This document shows, piece after piece, positions 32,526 through 41,497 of a DNA stretch of 64,000 nt. The stretch is from the NCBI RefSeq assembly GCF_037076525.1, contig NZ_AP029018.1, positions 744,001 through 808,000 on the forward strand. Reading direction: 5' to 3'. This DNA comes from Selenomonas sp. TAMA-11512. GTDB lineage: Bacteria; Bacillota; Negativicutes; Selenomonadales; Selenomonadaceae. Made by a program: the position numbers and the translations under genes. The notes beneath the pieces are model-generated. The model was not told the origin of the DNA, searched no databases, and saw nothing but the letters and a program-made list of their open reading frames with translations. How positions within the stretch are numbered: position 1 is the first letter of the stretch; each line of letters opens with the position of its first letter.

Positions 32526-32579
32526 GCCTGCTGCCCGGTCATGCTATAATAAACGGCGTCACACATTGTGTGACGCCGT
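32522..32579 (+). promoter_or_regulatory. promoter of the SGNH gene with a hairpin at the transcription start
   Basis: TTGAGC 32522-32527 (overlapping the ndh stop), 17-bp spacer, TATAAT 32545-32550. Immediately after it ACGGCGTCACACA / TGTGTGACGCCGT form a 13-bp stem (32553-32579), followed by CTGTTATTTTT. The hairpin could also terminate ndh. Confidence 0.6.
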
Positions 32580-32604
32580 CTGTTATTTTTGTCAGGAGTC
32601 TGTC

Positions 32605-33966
32605 ATGGGATATAAAAACACGGCTGTGGGGCTGACGATTCTTTTCAGCTGCATGGCAAATACAATGGCTGCGGCATCGCCCGCGAGGACCTCCGATGCC
32701 CCGGCGGAACTGGAGGCGATCACGTCGAAGCCCGATATGCAGGCGTCCAGGCTCGCACTGCGTCCGAAGGAGAATGTCTATATGCGGGACGGAAGCATCC
32801 GAAAGCTTCGCTATACATGGCGGGAAGTGCCGAATGCCGTCCGCTATCGCTTTGTCGTGACGGAGGGCGACGCGGCGGGCGCCCCTGTCGCGTATCGATC
32901 GGATTACGTCTTCAACAACGGGCTGGAGCTGCCCGTGAAATCGGAGGCGTGGCTCGACGGTCACTTCTTCTATAAGGTATGCGCGCTGAACTTTCACGGC
33001 AGTCCCATCAGTGACTATACGAGACCGCGGCCGCTGCTCTCGGGCTCGGGGAACGATATGGTGCCGCATATCACCTCGGAATATGAGAAGATGGACTATC
33101 CGCCGCTCTATCCCGCATATTCGTGGATCCCTGTCCACGGCGCTTCAGAGTACGAAGTCGTGGTGCGGGAGCGGAGAGCATCGGGACATGACGGCATCGT
33201 GCACTTTCTCTACACGAAGGATCTGACGGCGTACGACAGCGCGGGCTATACGACGCCCGGCACATACTACTGGCAGGTTCGCGCGCTCAATCATGCGCGG
33301 GAGCCGATCAGCGAGTGGTCGGAGCCTTGCCGCTTCACGGTGACGGGAACTGCGGCGGTCGCGGCGCTGGGGGATTCCATCACGCACGGAGGCGGAGCCG
33401 TGACGTACGGGCCGGATCGTGTGCTCTACGACTGGGAGAGCTATACGGATTTCCCGGTAAAAAATCTCGGCTATTCGGGGGATACGGTGGAGGCGATGCT
33501 CGGACGCTTTGACCGGGATGTGCTGCCCTTTGCCCCGAAAATCCTCGTCATCATGGGCGGTGTTAACAACTGCCGGCAGGGGCACGGCAGTGCGCAGATC
33601 ATCGCGGGGCTCGCGGCGATACGCGATAAGTGCGCAGCGAACAATATCTATCCGGTGTTTCTGACAATGACGTCGCTGCATCCGCAGAAGATGAAGGAGG
33701 TCGGCGCCGCAGCACCGCCGCCGGCGGGATGGATGGAGACGATGCGTCTCGTCAACGCGTGGATTATGTCGCAGCCGTATGCCGTTGATGTTACGACGGT
33801 CCTCTCGGACGGAGAGGGGCGGCTTGAGGATATCTACACGGCGGACGGACTGCATCCGGATGTCGTGGGCAAGCGGTACATCGGGCAGGAGGTCAGCCGG
33901 TACCTGCGGACGACGTTCCCGAGCATCGTGACGCCGCTTGTAAGACCCGCAAGGGTGCGGCAGTAA
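32605..33966 (+). CDS. secreted SGNH/GDSL hydrolase
   Basis: A 453-aa exported esterase-type hydrolase. An N-terminal signal peptide ends near A-A-A-S-P (about residue 25). Two fibronectin-III/Ig-like segments (about 45-245) follow, each with T-W-R-E-V-P-N-A-V-R-Y-R-F or Y-S-W-I-P-V-H-G-A-S-E-Y-E repeats. The C-terminal SGNH domain has block I G-D-S-I-T-H-G (Ser258), block II N-L-G-Y-S-G-D, block III G-G-V-N-N and block V D-G-L-H-P-D near 422, giving the Ser/Gly/Asn/His set. I chose ATG 32605 behind CAGGAG. Deacetylation of cell-surface glycans is a reasonable family-level guess. Confidence 0.88.
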   Translation: MGYKNTAVGLTILFSCMANTMAAASPARTSDAPAELEAITSKPDMQASRLALRPKENVYMRDGSIRKLRYTWREVPNAVRYRFVVTEGDAAGAPVAYRSDYVFNNGLELPVKSEAWLDGHFFYKVCALNFHGSPISDYTRPRPLLSGSGNDMVPHITSEYEKMDYPPLYPAYSWIPVHGASEYEVVVRERRASGHDGIVHFLYTKDLTAYDSAGYTTPGTYYWQVRALNHAREPISEWSEPCRFTVTGTAAVAALGDSITHGGGAVTYGPDRVLYDWESYTDFPVKNLGYSGDTVEAMLGRFDRDVLPFAPKILVIMGGVNNCRQGHGSAQIIAGLAAIRDKCAANNIYPVFLTMTSLHPQKMKEVGAAAPPPAGWMETMRLVNAWIMSQPYAVDVTTVLSDGEGRLEDIYTADGLHPDVVGKRYIGQEVSRYLRTTFPSIVTPLVRPARVRQ

Positions 33967-33977
33967 AGATATAAGTG

Positions 33978-34013
33978 AAGAGGAGGAGGCTTCCGGCAGG
34001 ATGCCTCCTCTTT
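33978..34013. terminator. terminator between the convergent SGNH and yigZ genes
   Basis: AAGAGGAGG...GC / GCATGCC...CCTCCTCTTT stem followed by TT; it reaches the yigZ stop codon. Confidence 0.65.
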
Positions 34014-34650
34014 ACGTTATCGGCAGCTCCAAGACGGTCGTATCGCCGTCTTCGAATATCGCACGGGCGGCTGTGAGGTCGGTGATGTCTGCCTTCACCC
34101 GCTCGAGCGCTGCCGGCTCCGCAAGGAGCCGGAGCGTGACGCCGTCCGCGTACTCTGTCTCTTCGCGCTTGAGGGAAGTCTCTCGGACGTAGTTTTCCAC
34201 GGATGCGAGAAGGTCGTAGGGGAGAGCTACGGCGAGGCGCGTATACGGCCTGCGCTCGACGATGGGGGTCGCTTCGAGTCCGAGAATGGCGCTGTGTCCA
34301 TAGGCGCGGATGAGTCCTCCCGCGCCGAGCTTGATGCCGCCGAAGTAGCGCGTGACGACGACGACGGTATTCGTCAATCCCTTTTTCTTGATGGACTCCA
34401 GGATGGGATTGCCCGCCGTGCCGCCCGGCTCTCCGTCGTCGTTGGACTTTTGCCGTTCGCCGTGCTCGCCCAGCACGTAGGCGGAAGGATTGTGACGCGC
34501 GTCGTAGTGCTTTTTCTTGATGCGCATAATGAATTCCTGTGCCTCGCTCTCTTCATTGACGCGCTTCGTGTAGGCGAGAAAGCGCGATTTTTGGATGATG
34601 TACTCGGCGAAGCCTTCGGCATCTTGCCGTATCGTTTGCATGTGTTTCAC
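34012..34650 (-). CDS. YigZ/IMPACT-family protein
   Basis: A 212-aa member of the conserved UPF0029 family (E. coli YigZ, yeast Yih1/IMPACT). The N-terminal domain includes K-S-R-F-L-A-Y and the family hallmark D-D-G-E-P-G-G-T-A-G-N-P-I-L near residues 70-83, then V-V-V-V-T-R-Y-F-G-G-I-K-L-G-A-G-G-L. The C-terminal DUF1949 domain, an EF-G-like fold, follows. The molecular function is not established; some members are annotated as proline dipeptidases without firm support. GTG 34650 has GAGG 7 bases upstream; ATG 34641 is the alternative. Confidence 0.9.
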   Translation of the reverse strand: MKHMQTIRQDAEGFAEYIIQKSRFLAYTKRVNEESEAQEFIMRIKKKHYDARHNPSAYVLGEHGERQKSNDDGEPGGTAGNPILESIKKKGLTNTVVVVTRYFGGIKLGAGGLIRAYGHSAILGLEATPIVERRPYTRLAVALPYDLLASVENYVRETSLKREETEYADGVTLRLLAEPAALERVKADITDLTAARAIFEDGDTTVLELPIT

Positions 34651-34665
34651 ACGGATACCTCATTT

Positions 34666-34842
34666 TATGGAAGTACGGATCAATGTATCCGGCATTTTAT
34701 CAGCGCGCCCTTAACGCATTTTTCACCGGCTCCGCATCGACGAGTCCTCCGCGCAGCCGCGCTGTGCATAGGGTTTTAGTCTTTGATCGGGCAAAAATCC
34801 GACGCCGAACGGGAGAACTTCATTTTATCAGTGCGTTCCTAT
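34666..34842. repeat. diverged long copy (C) of the dispersed inverted-repeat element
   Basis: The right half (TCCTCCGCGCAGC, TTTGATCGGGCAAAAATCCG, then GAACTTCATTTTATCAGTG and TTCCTA) aligns with copies at 9923-10090 and 58514-58679. The left end (TATGGAAGTACGGATCAATG) is degraded. It lies between yigZ and the permease. Confidence 0.65.
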
Positions 34843-34962
34843 ATTTTCAACTATTTTCAACTTTAATAAAATAATGGTTTTCAAATGGAGAAAAGTGTAG
34901 TAGTATGAAGGTCATGCAAGTATTTTGCAATTGAACAAGCGAAAGGTTGTGTTATTAAGGCC

Positions 34963-36336
34963 ATGAAAGAAAACTCCATGACGAGAGGTCTCAAGAACAG
35001 ACATCTCCAGATGATCTCCCTCGGCGGCGTCATCGGCAGTGGGTACTTTCTCGGGACGGGGTATGTCCTCGAAAAAGCCGGCCCTGCTGCAATCCTCGCC
35101 TATCTCTTAGGCGGGGCAATCGTTCTGGCTGTCATGCTTTGTCTGGCGGAGCTTGCTGTGGCTCGCCCGGTGGTGGGCTCTTTTGTCGCGTATGCGAAGG
35201 AGTATATATCACCGACGTGGGCGTGCGGTGTGGGCTGGGCATACTGGATGACGTGGGTCTCCTATGTGCCTTCGGAGATGATCGCGGCCGGCATCATCAT
35301 GAATCATTTTATTCCTGCGGTCAGCCAACTGTGGTGGGCGGTCTTTTTCGGTCTGTTCGTGACGATTCTGAATATCTTTCGCGTGGATAAGTTCGGCGAG
35401 AGCGAGTTTTGGCTCTCGACAATCAAGGTTTTGGCCTTAGTAGCGTTTTCCGGTGTGGCGCTCTTTATCGCTCTCGGGCTATATGGAGGCGAGGGCTTTA
35501 TCGGAGCGAAAATCCTCTTGGGCTCAGGCGGTTTCGTGCCGAACGGCTGGTGGGCGACGATGCTCACGATGGTCATCATCCTGGTCAACTTTCAGGGGAC
35601 GGAGATCATCGGCATGGCTGCCGGCGAGTGTGACAAGCCGGAGAAGAGCATCCCCATCGCTGTACGCAATGTGACGTGGCGCATCATTGCTCTCTATATC
35701 ATTCCGATTCTGCTGCTGATTTCGATTCTGCCCTGGGATCAGGCGAGTCTGCAGGAGAGTGTATTCGCGGCGGCGCTCGCGGCGTACGGGCTCGACACGC
35801 TGGCGGCGGCGCTTGCCTTGGTCGTGCTGACGGCGGCGGTCTCGTGCTCGAACTCGGGTCTGTACAGCTGCTCGCGCGCACTCTATACGATGGCGAAGAT
35901 GGATATGGCGCCCTCGTCCTTCGGTCAGCTCTCGGCAAAGGGCGTACCCAGGAATGCGGTCGTCGTATCGATCTGCACCTGCTGGATCGTCATCCTGCTC
36001 TACTCCTTCAATCCGGATTCAGCGCTTTACACGTATCTCCTTGCGGTCTCCGGCTTCACGGGGGCAATCGCGTGGATTTCCATCTGCTGGAGTCAGTATC
36101 GCTCGCGCAGGGAGCTCATTCGGACAGGCTCGGAGGGGACGCTCAAGTACAGGACGCCGCTCTTTCCCTATGTGACGCTCTTCGGCATCTGGGTGCAGGT
36201 CATTTGTCTCGTCGTGCTCGCGTTTACGCCGGATCTTCGCGAGGCTTTCTATGTCGGGCTGCCGATGCTCGTTCTGCCGATGCTTTGGTATCGGCTGCGC
36301 GAGAGGCACCGTGCCAGGCTGAGCGCGAAGGTGTGA
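34963..36336 (+). CDS. APC-superfamily amino-acid permease
   Basis: A 457-aa inner-membrane transporter with about 12 hydrophobic segments. The first helix carries M-I-S-L-G-G-V-I-G-S-G-Y-F-L-G-T-G, the family's substrate-binding signature (G-G-x-I-G-x-G in AAT-type permeases). The loop after helix 6 has N-F-Q-G-T-E-I-I-G-M-A-A-G-E, also AAT-type. It most resembles GabP/AnsP/LysP-like proton symporters; which amino acid it carries cannot be said. The start at ATG 34963 has only a short AAGG two bases upstream; ATG 34978 (M-T-R-G-L-K-N-R) is possible. It stands alone, convergent with the next gene. Confidence 0.92.
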   Translation: MKENSMTRGLKNRHLQMISLGGVIGSGYFLGTGYVLEKAGPAAILAYLLGGAIVLAVMLCLAELAVARPVVGSFVAYAKEYISPTWACGVGWAYWMTWVSYVPSEMIAAGIIMNHFIPAVSQLWWAVFFGLFVTILNIFRVDKFGESEFWLSTIKVLALVAFSGVALFIALGLYGGEGFIGAKILLGSGGFVPNGWWATMLTMVIILVNFQGTEIIGMAAGECDKPEKSIPIAVRNVTWRIIALYIIPILLLISILPWDQASLQESVFAAALAAYGLDTLAAALALVVLTAAVSCSNSGLYSCSRALYTMAKMDMAPSSFGQLSAKGVPRNAVVVSICTCWIVILLYSFNPDSALYTYLLAVSGFTGAIAWISICWSQYRSRRELIRTGSEGTLKYRTPLFPYVTLFGIWVQVICLVVLAFTPDLREAFYVGLPMLVLPMLWYRLRERHRARLSAKV

Positions 36337-36340
36337 GCGG

Positions 36341-37021
36341 TTATGTTTCGCCCTCGGCGGGATGCGTCGGCTTGCTCTCATCTTCGGGGATGGTGAGGCG
36401 GGTGCGCAGCTGGTCGACTTCACTTGCCGTGAATAGGCCGACGGGTGATTCTTTAATCATGATTTCCTGCAGCATCCGACTCTGTTCGCTCTGCACATCG
36501 GTGTGGAGCTGTGCGGGGTCGGCTGCATTTTTTGTATGTAAAATGGCGAGGTACTGCGCGTGCGCATACTGCAGTGTCTTTTCGCGGAGATCAGTGACGA
36601 GATCATAGTTCGTCGTTTCGAGGGCGAGCGGCGGGATGTTGTCGCGGATGCTGTTTTCCGCGGCCAGCGCGTCCTGCTCAAGCGCGGTGAGGCGCAAGTG
36701 AACGGTCTGGATGCTGATGGCGTTCGCCTTGAAGCTCTCCAGGATGTTGTGGTACGCCTGCCAGTTGCGGTCAAGCTGATCGATGTTCTGCTGGTGCCGC
36801 TCGTACCACGGGACAAAGATTTGCTGCTGTTCGCCGATGAAGAGCTTCTGCTCCTCTGTCATTGGGGACGGCGCCGGCTCGCGGAAGCTGTATGCCGCGA
36901 TGCAGGAAGCGAGAAAGATTGAAATCGAGAAGAACGCGTATACCTTTCGGTTTTTGATAAAGGCGTAGAGTATGATGAGCAGCAATGCCACGAGAATGGG
37001 CATCAGCAGGTTGTATGTCAT
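36341..37021 (-). CDS. hypothetical membrane-anchored protein
   Basis: A 226-aa protein not recognised. Two hydrophobic segments (about residues 5-22 and 28-46) form an N-terminal anchor separated by K-N-R-K. Residues 55-200 are predicted helical and polar, rich in Glu, Gln and Ala (E-E-Q-K-L-F-I-G-E-Q-Q-Q-I-F, L-E-Q-D-A-L-A-A-E-N-S), and may form a coiled coil. The tail is Pro/Glu-rich. AAGGAG precedes ATG 37021. It lies back-to-back with the ABC transporter gene and its stop is 4 bases from the permease stop. Confidence 0.7.
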   Translation of the reverse strand: MTYNLLMPILVALLLIILYAFIKNRKVYAFFSISIFLASCIAAYSFREPAPSPMTEEQKLFIGEQQQIFVPWYERHQQNIDQLDRNWQAYHNILESFKANAISIQTVHLRLTALEQDALAAENSIRDNIPPLALETTNYDLVTDLREKTLQYAHAQYLAILHTKNAADPAQLHTDVQSEQSRMLQEIMIKESPVGLFTASEVDQLRTRLTIPEDESKPTHPAEGET

Positions 37022-37106
37022 GCGGAGGCTCCTTTCAAAGCGGGGAATCTCCTACCATCTTATCATAGATGCGCGATGACGGCAAAGGATAAAGGAGAAA
37101 CGATTT

Positions 37107-38831
37107 GTGGAGCATATACCGGTAGAAAATCGATCCATTCGACGGGATTTTTGGAGGCTGTTCAAGGGCTATTGGCAAAGTGAGGAAAAGTGGAAGGGGC
37201 GAGGGCTCTTTGTGGTCGTTGTCGCGTTGAACTTTCTTGCCGTCTATCTGCTCGTCCTCATCAATGACTGGTACAATGAGTTTTACAACGCGCTGCAGGC
37301 GTATGAGTATTCTCTGTTTTGGCCGCTTGTCGGAAAGTTCGCGCTGCTGGCGTTCATCTACATCGGCATTGCCGTGTACGCGATTTATCTGCGGCAGATG
37401 CTGCAGATCCGATGGCGCACATGGCTGACGAAGAACTTCCTCGACCGCTGGCTCAAAGGGCGGGCTTACTATCGCCTGCAGCTCTCGGGAGACGGGATCA
37501 CGGACAACCCGGATCAGCGTATATCAGAAGATGTCGCGCAGTTCGTGGAGCTGTCGCTCACGCTGATTGTCGGGTTCTTGAAGCAGTTGACGACGCTTGC
37601 CGCCTTTGCCGTTGTGCTTTGGAATCTCTCGGGTGTTCTGACGGTTCCCCTTGGAAGTCACGAGTTCCAAATCTACGGATATATGCTCTGGTTCTCGCTC
37701 CTGTATTCGGTGCTCGGTACTTGGGGCGCGCATCAGGTGGGCAAGAAGCTCATCGGACTGAACTTCGAGCAGCAGCGCTGCGAGGCGGATTTTCGTTTCT
37801 CGATGATGCGTGTCCGTGAGCACAGCGAAAGCGTCGCCTTCTATGGCGGCGAGGCGGCTGAAAATGTCAATTTCAAGGAGCGTTTTTTTCGGGTTATCAA
37901 AAATTTCCGGGATCTCATGCAGCAGACGAAGCTCCTCAATTTCTATACGAACGGCTACGGTCAGCTGGCGGTCATCGTGCCGCTCATCTTGGCCGCGCCG
38001 CGCTACTTCAGTCATGAGATGGCGCTTGGCGGCTTGATGCAGACGATTTCCGCGTTTGGTCGCGTGCAGGACGCGCTCAGCTACTTCGTCGACGCCTATG
38101 CCTCGATTGCCCGGTTCGCTTCGGTTATCCGCCGACTTGGCGGTTTTCTCGGGGACATTGAGCAGGTGGAGGCGGAGAAGTCCGCTATTGCGGTGAGAGA
38201 TTCTTCTGAAAACTGTGTGGAGGCGCGGACACTGTCTCTCGATTTGCCGAACGGGAGAGAGCTCTTGCGAGATTGCAGCTTTTCACTTTCGCGCGGGGAG
38301 TCGCTCCTTGTCACGGGCGCCTCCGGCACCGGCAAATCAACGCTGCTCCGTGCGGTTTCGGGCCTTTGGATATGGGGCGATGGAGAGCTCGCCCTTCCGG
38401 AAGGAGAGCGGGTACTCTTCCTGCCGCAGCGTCCGTATCTGCCGCTCGGCACGCTGCGGCACGCCATCAGCTACCCGATGGAGGATATGCAGGATGATGC
38501 AAAGCTCAGGGAGGTCCTATCGCTCGTCGGTATGGAGGCCCTGGCGGAAAAGCTGGATGTGGAGGATGACTGGAGCCGTATCCTGTCGCTTGGCGAGCAG
38601 CAGCGGCTTGCCTTTGCGCGGGTGCTGCTCGTACGGCCGCAGTGGGCGTTTCTCGATGAAGCGACCTCTGCGCTGGACGAATCGCGCGAGGGGGAGCTGT
38701 ACCGACTCTTGAAGCGGGAATTCCCGCAGATGGGGCTCGTCAGCGTAGGCCATCGGAGCACGCTTTACGCGCTGCACAATCGAGAACTTGCACTCGATGG
38801 GCAAGGCGGGTATAATATAAAGGATCTTTGA
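37107..38831 (+). CDS. SbmA/BacA-YddA-type ABC transporter, fused membrane and ATPase domains
   Basis: A 574-aa half-transporter. The first about 340 residues form the ABC_membrane_2 / SbmA_BacA domain (F-W-R-L-F-K-G-Y-W-Q-S-E-E-K-W, then N-D-W-Y-N-E-F-Y-N-A-L-Q, typical of SbmA and YddA) with about six membrane helices and D-N-P-D-Q-R-I-S-E-D as in ABCD proteins. The C-terminal ATPase has Walker A G-A-S-G-T-G-K-S-T, signature L-S-L-G-E-Q-Q-R-L-A-F-A-R, Walker B W-A-F-L-D-E-A-T-S-A-L-D, and a switch His in S-V-G-H-R. SbmA relatives take up peptides or vitamin-like compounds; the substrate here is unknown. The start is GTG 37107 behind AAAGGAG. Confidence 0.9.
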   Translation: MEHIPVENRSIRRDFWRLFKGYWQSEEKWKGRGLFVVVVALNFLAVYLLVLINDWYNEFYNALQAYEYSLFWPLVGKFALLAFIYIGIAVYAIYLRQMLQIRWRTWLTKNFLDRWLKGRAYYRLQLSGDGITDNPDQRISEDVAQFVELSLTLIVGFLKQLTTLAAFAVVLWNLSGVLTVPLGSHEFQIYGYMLWFSLLYSVLGTWGAHQVGKKLIGLNFEQQRCEADFRFSMMRVREHSESVAFYGGEAAENVNFKERFFRVIKNFRDLMQQTKLLNFYTNGYGQLAVIVPLILAAPRYFSHEMALGGLMQTISAFGRVQDALSYFVDAYASIARFASVIRRLGGFLGDIEQVEAEKSAIAVRDSSENCVEARTLSLDLPNGRELLRDCSFSLSRGESLLVTGASGTGKSTLLRAVSGLWIWGDGELALPEGERVLFLPQRPYLPLGTLRHAISYPMEDMQDDAKLREVLSLVGMEALAEKLDVEDDWSRILSLGEQQRLAFARVLLVRPQWAFLDEATSALDESREGELYRLLKREFPQMGLVSVGHRSTLYALHNRELALDGQGGYNIKDL

Positions 38832-38871
38832 CAGGATTCTGCACCGTATGATGCGGAAAAGCAGATTTAAC

Positions 38872-38940
38872 AGGAATCGCTAATGCGTTCGGTATCAATC
38901 GAACAATCTATATCTGTCCGTGATTCCTTAAGCCGAATAC
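38872..38940. repeat. possible short inverted-repeat element
   Basis: AGGAATCGCTAATG at the left and CCGTGATTCCTTA at the right are weak inverted repeats resembling the short element at 14533-14590. The central 40 bases are unrelated. Confidence 0.35.
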
Positions 38941-38964
38941 AGGGACCAGGAAAAGAGTGTTTTT

Positions 38965-39534
38965 TTGAATCGCAGAGACTTTTTAAAAATGACCATCGGC
39001 GGAGCGGCGGCAGTATTTCTGCCGGAACTGCTTGCGCCTAGTGAAGCGGAGGCTTCCGCGCTGCGCATCATCGATCCGGGGCTGCGCTTTTTGGCGATGG
39101 ATCGCCGCACATCCACGAACAGCATCATCATCCATCATGTGGGTGGCACTGACGGTGAGGTGTCTGCCGCGACCATTCATCAATGGCACCTGGATCGCGG
39201 CTGGTCGGGCATTGGGTATCACTTCGTGGTGCACAAAAACGGCATGATTGAGCGCGGCCGTCCGCAGGAAATGGTGGGGGCGCATTGCTGGCATCACAAC
39301 AATGCATCCATCGGCGTCAATCTCGTGGGAAATTTCGATATGGCAGAGCCGACTGTGGAGCAGCTGGATTCGGCGGCGCTTTTGATGTCGCAGCTCAGTC
39401 GGTACTATCACATTCAGCCCAATGCCATACAGGGACATCGCGACTTCAATTCGACGCTCTGCCCGGGGGCGAACCTCTACGCGAAACTGCCGGCGCTTCG
39501 GATGAAAGTCGCACAGCTGGCGCATATAAAATAA
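38965..39534 (+). CDS. Tat-exported N-acetylmuramoyl-L-alanine amidase (PGRP/Amidase_2 fold)
   Basis: A 189-aa zinc amidase that cuts the bond between muramic acid and the peptide stem of peptidoglycan. It starts with an unusual TTG (38965) behind AGGAAAAGAG. The leader N-R-R-D-F-L-K followed by a hydrophobic run and A-E-A is a twin-arginine signal peptide with cleavage near residue 30. Zinc ligands are the first His of I-I-I-H-H-V, and the His and Cys of G-H-R-D-F-N-S-T-L-C-P-G; A-H-C-W-H-H-N lies between. The tat genes are in this window at 59.9-61.4 kb. Export of amidases by Tat is known from E. coli AmiA and AmiC. Confidence 0.88.
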   Translation: MNRRDFLKMTIGGAAAVFLPELLAPSEAEASALRIIDPGLRFLAMDRRTSTNSIIIHHVGGTDGEVSAATIHQWHLDRGWSGIGYHFVVHKNGMIERGRPQEMVGAHCWHHNNASIGVNLVGNFDMAEPTVEQLDSAALLMSQLSRYYHIQPNAIQGHRDFNSTLCPGANLYAKLPALRMKVAQLAHIK

Positions 39535-39548
39535 AAGGAGAGAGGCGC

Positions 39549-39911
39549 ATGCGAAAGAGTTTTCGATCCTCTTATCTTCGAGGAGAAGAGCAGGAAACAG
39601 ATCAAGACCTTGCGTTTCCGGACGAACGGGAAACAGCCCGGAAGAAAGTGCTGGATGCCGTGCGTGAAAAGAGGTACGGGAAAGAGAAGATCGGCGCACG
39701 CGCGGGCATGATCCTGGCGCCGCTCACGATGGGATATGCCATCTATGCGCACGATGTGCCCGCCTTTTTTCTCGGCGCCGCGCTCATTCTGGTCATCGGA
39801 CAGCCGTTTGCCAGGAAATATCTCGGAAAGCACGGAGATTTCATAGCGAAGATCCTATATACGTTTGCCGTTACCCTTTTTCTCGGCGCCATTCTCCTGA
39901 TCTTCATCTGA
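39549..39911 (+). CDS. small membrane protein of unknown function
   Basis: A 120-aa protein not recognised. The first 55 residues are highly charged (S-Y-L-R-G-E-E-Q-E-T-D-Q-D and A-V-R-E-K-R-Y-G-K-E-K). Then three hydrophobic segments follow (about 55-68, 70-85, 100-120), the last ending at the C-terminus. AAAGGAGAGAGG precedes ATG 39549, 14 bases after the amidase stop, so it is probably co-transcribed with the amidase. A terminator follows. Confidence 0.75.
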   Translation: MRKSFRSSYLRGEEQETDQDLAFPDERETARKKVLDAVREKRYGKEKIGARAGMILAPLTMGYAIYAHDVPAFFLGAALILVIGQPFARKYLGKHGDFIAKILYTFAVTLFLGAILLIFI

Positions 39912-39916
39912 TAGAA

Positions 39917-39950
39917 TAAGAGACGATTGCGTGCGCAGTCGCCTCTATTT
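39917..39950 (+). terminator. terminator after the amidase operon
   Basis: AGAGACGATTGCGT / GCGCAGTCGCCTCT stem with G-T wobbles, followed by ATTTTTT. Confidence 0.8.
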
Positions 39951-40308
39951 TTTAAATCATTATGAAGTTAGACCTAAACAATATAAAATTTAACTGAAAT
40001 AATGAAAAGTTATATATAAATTTTACGGACGGCAGGAAAATCCGTATGCCTGTTGAATAGTATCTATTGAAATAGTATATGGATGAATCGTATACAAACT
40101 GCAGCGCCCGTTATTTTGTCAAGAGCGGCGCTGCGCAGAAGCTTGCCCGCGGGAGATGGGAGGTGCCGTCCGGGATATCGAGTGTGTGAACGATAGCTAA
40201 AAGATGCCTGAGCAGGGTGGGCGTCGTTGGTTATATTGCAGAAATTATATACGATATGGGGTCATTGCTCAGAACGGAGATTGAGCAGATGGTTCGGGGG
40301 GGATTATT
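39951..40308 (+). other. long leader region upstream of glgC
   Basis: About 350 bases with no gene. A weak promoter TTGAAT (40053-40058), 17 bp, TATATG (40076-40081) would leave a leader of about 220 nt. The leader is G-rich and contains several short inverted repeats (for example GGGCGTCGTTGG near 40220) but no recognised riboswitch or terminator. Short reading frames inside lack ribosome-binding sites. Confidence 0.35.
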
Positions 40309-41463
40309 ATGAGAAAAACAGAGTATTTAGCCATGATTCTGGCAGGCGGGCAGGGCAGCCGCCTCGGTGCTTTGACGAAGAAGATTGCGAAACCTGCAGT
40401 GCCCTTTGGCGGCAAGTATAGAATCATCGATTTTCCGCTCTCCAACTGTGCGAATTCGGGAATCGATAAGGTCGGCGTGCTGACGCAGTATCGTCCGCTT
40501 GAGCTGCATAATTACCTCGGCACGGGCGGCGCATGGGATCTCGACAAGAAGGACGGCGGTGTCTTTATCCTGCCTCCGTACGCGCGTGAAAAAGGCGCGG
40601 ATTGGTATCAGGGGACGGCGGACGCCATCTATCAGAACCTGAACTTCATTGATACGGTAAACCCGGAGTATGTCCTCATACTCTCCGGCGACCACATCTA
40701 TACGATGGATTACTCATGGATGCTTGAGTCGCACAAGGGGCACAAGGCCGACGCGACGATCGGCGTCATCGGCGTGCCTTGGGAGGAGGCTTCCCGTTTC
40801 GGTATCATGAATGCGGACAAGGACGGCCGCATTACCGAGTTTGAGGAGAAACCGGCGGAGCCCAAGAGCAATCTCGCCTCCATGGGCATTTATATCTTCA
40901 ACCGCAAGTTCCTTGCCCGCTATCTGGAGGATGACGCGAAGGACACGACGTCCAGCCATGACTTCGGAAAGGACGTCATTCCGAAGATGCTTGCCGATAA
41001 AGCGCGCCTCTTCACATATGCGTTTGACGGATATTGGAAGGATGTCGGAACGATTGAGAGCCTGTGGCAGGCGAATATGGATCTCCTGCAGGATGAGCCT
41101 CCGTTCTCCCTCGAGGGAAATTGGCGCATATACTCTTCGAATCCGTCGCTTCCGCCGCATTATGTCGGCAAAGAGGCCAGTATACATCGTTCCATGATCT
41201 CGGAAGGGTCGATGGTCTTCGGCGAAGTTCAGAATTCCGTTATTTTCCAAGGCGTTAAGATCGGCAAGGGAGCAAAGGTGACAAACTCGGTCATCATGCC
41301 GTTTGCCACGATTGAAGAAGGCGCCGTCGTCGATCATGCCATCCTCGCGCAGAACTGCGTCGTCAGTACGGGAATGCGGGTTGAGGGCGAGGAAGGCGCT
41401 ATTGTCGTTGTTCCTGAAGGAGAAACGGTAGAGGACGCTTCGACCTCGAAGCAGGTCGGTTAA
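40309..41463 (+). CDS. glgC: glucose-1-phosphate adenylyltransferase, catalytic subunit
   Basis: A 384-aa enzyme making ADP-glucose from glucose-1-phosphate and ATP, the committed step of bacterial glycogen synthesis. The nucleotidyltransferase loop is [11 protein letters not shown] near residues 9-20. [15 protein letters not shown] follows, then S-G-D-H-I-Y near 125 and the glucose-1-phosphate site F-E-E-K-P near 182. The C-terminal left-handed beta-helix carries hexapeptide repeats. It is the first gene of glgC-glgD-glgP-glgB-glgA. With GlgD it should form the Firmicutes-type GlgC/GlgD heterotetramer, in which GlgC holds the catalytic site. Confidence 0.97.
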   Translation: MRKTEYLAMILAGGQGSRLGALTKKIAKPAVPFGGKYRIIDFPLSNCANSGIDKVGVLTQYRPLELHNYLGTGGAWDLDKKDGGVFILPPYAREKGADWYQGTADAIYQNLNFIDTVNPEYVLILSGDHIYTMDYSWMLESHKGHKADATIGVIGVPWEEASRFGIMNADKDGRITEFEEKPAEPKSNLASMGIYIFNRKFLARYLEDDAKDTTSSHDFGKDVIPKMLADKARLFTYAFDGYWKDVGTIESLWQANMDLLQDEPPFSLEGNWRIYSSNPSLPPHYVGKEASIHRSMISEGSMVFGEVQNSVIFQGVKIGKGAKVTNSVIMPFATIEEGAVVDHAILAQNCVVSTGMRVEGEEGAIVVVPEGETVEDASTSKQVG

Positions 41464-41497
41464 GGCGCCGGGAGATAGGAACGGAGAGTGACTGTTT

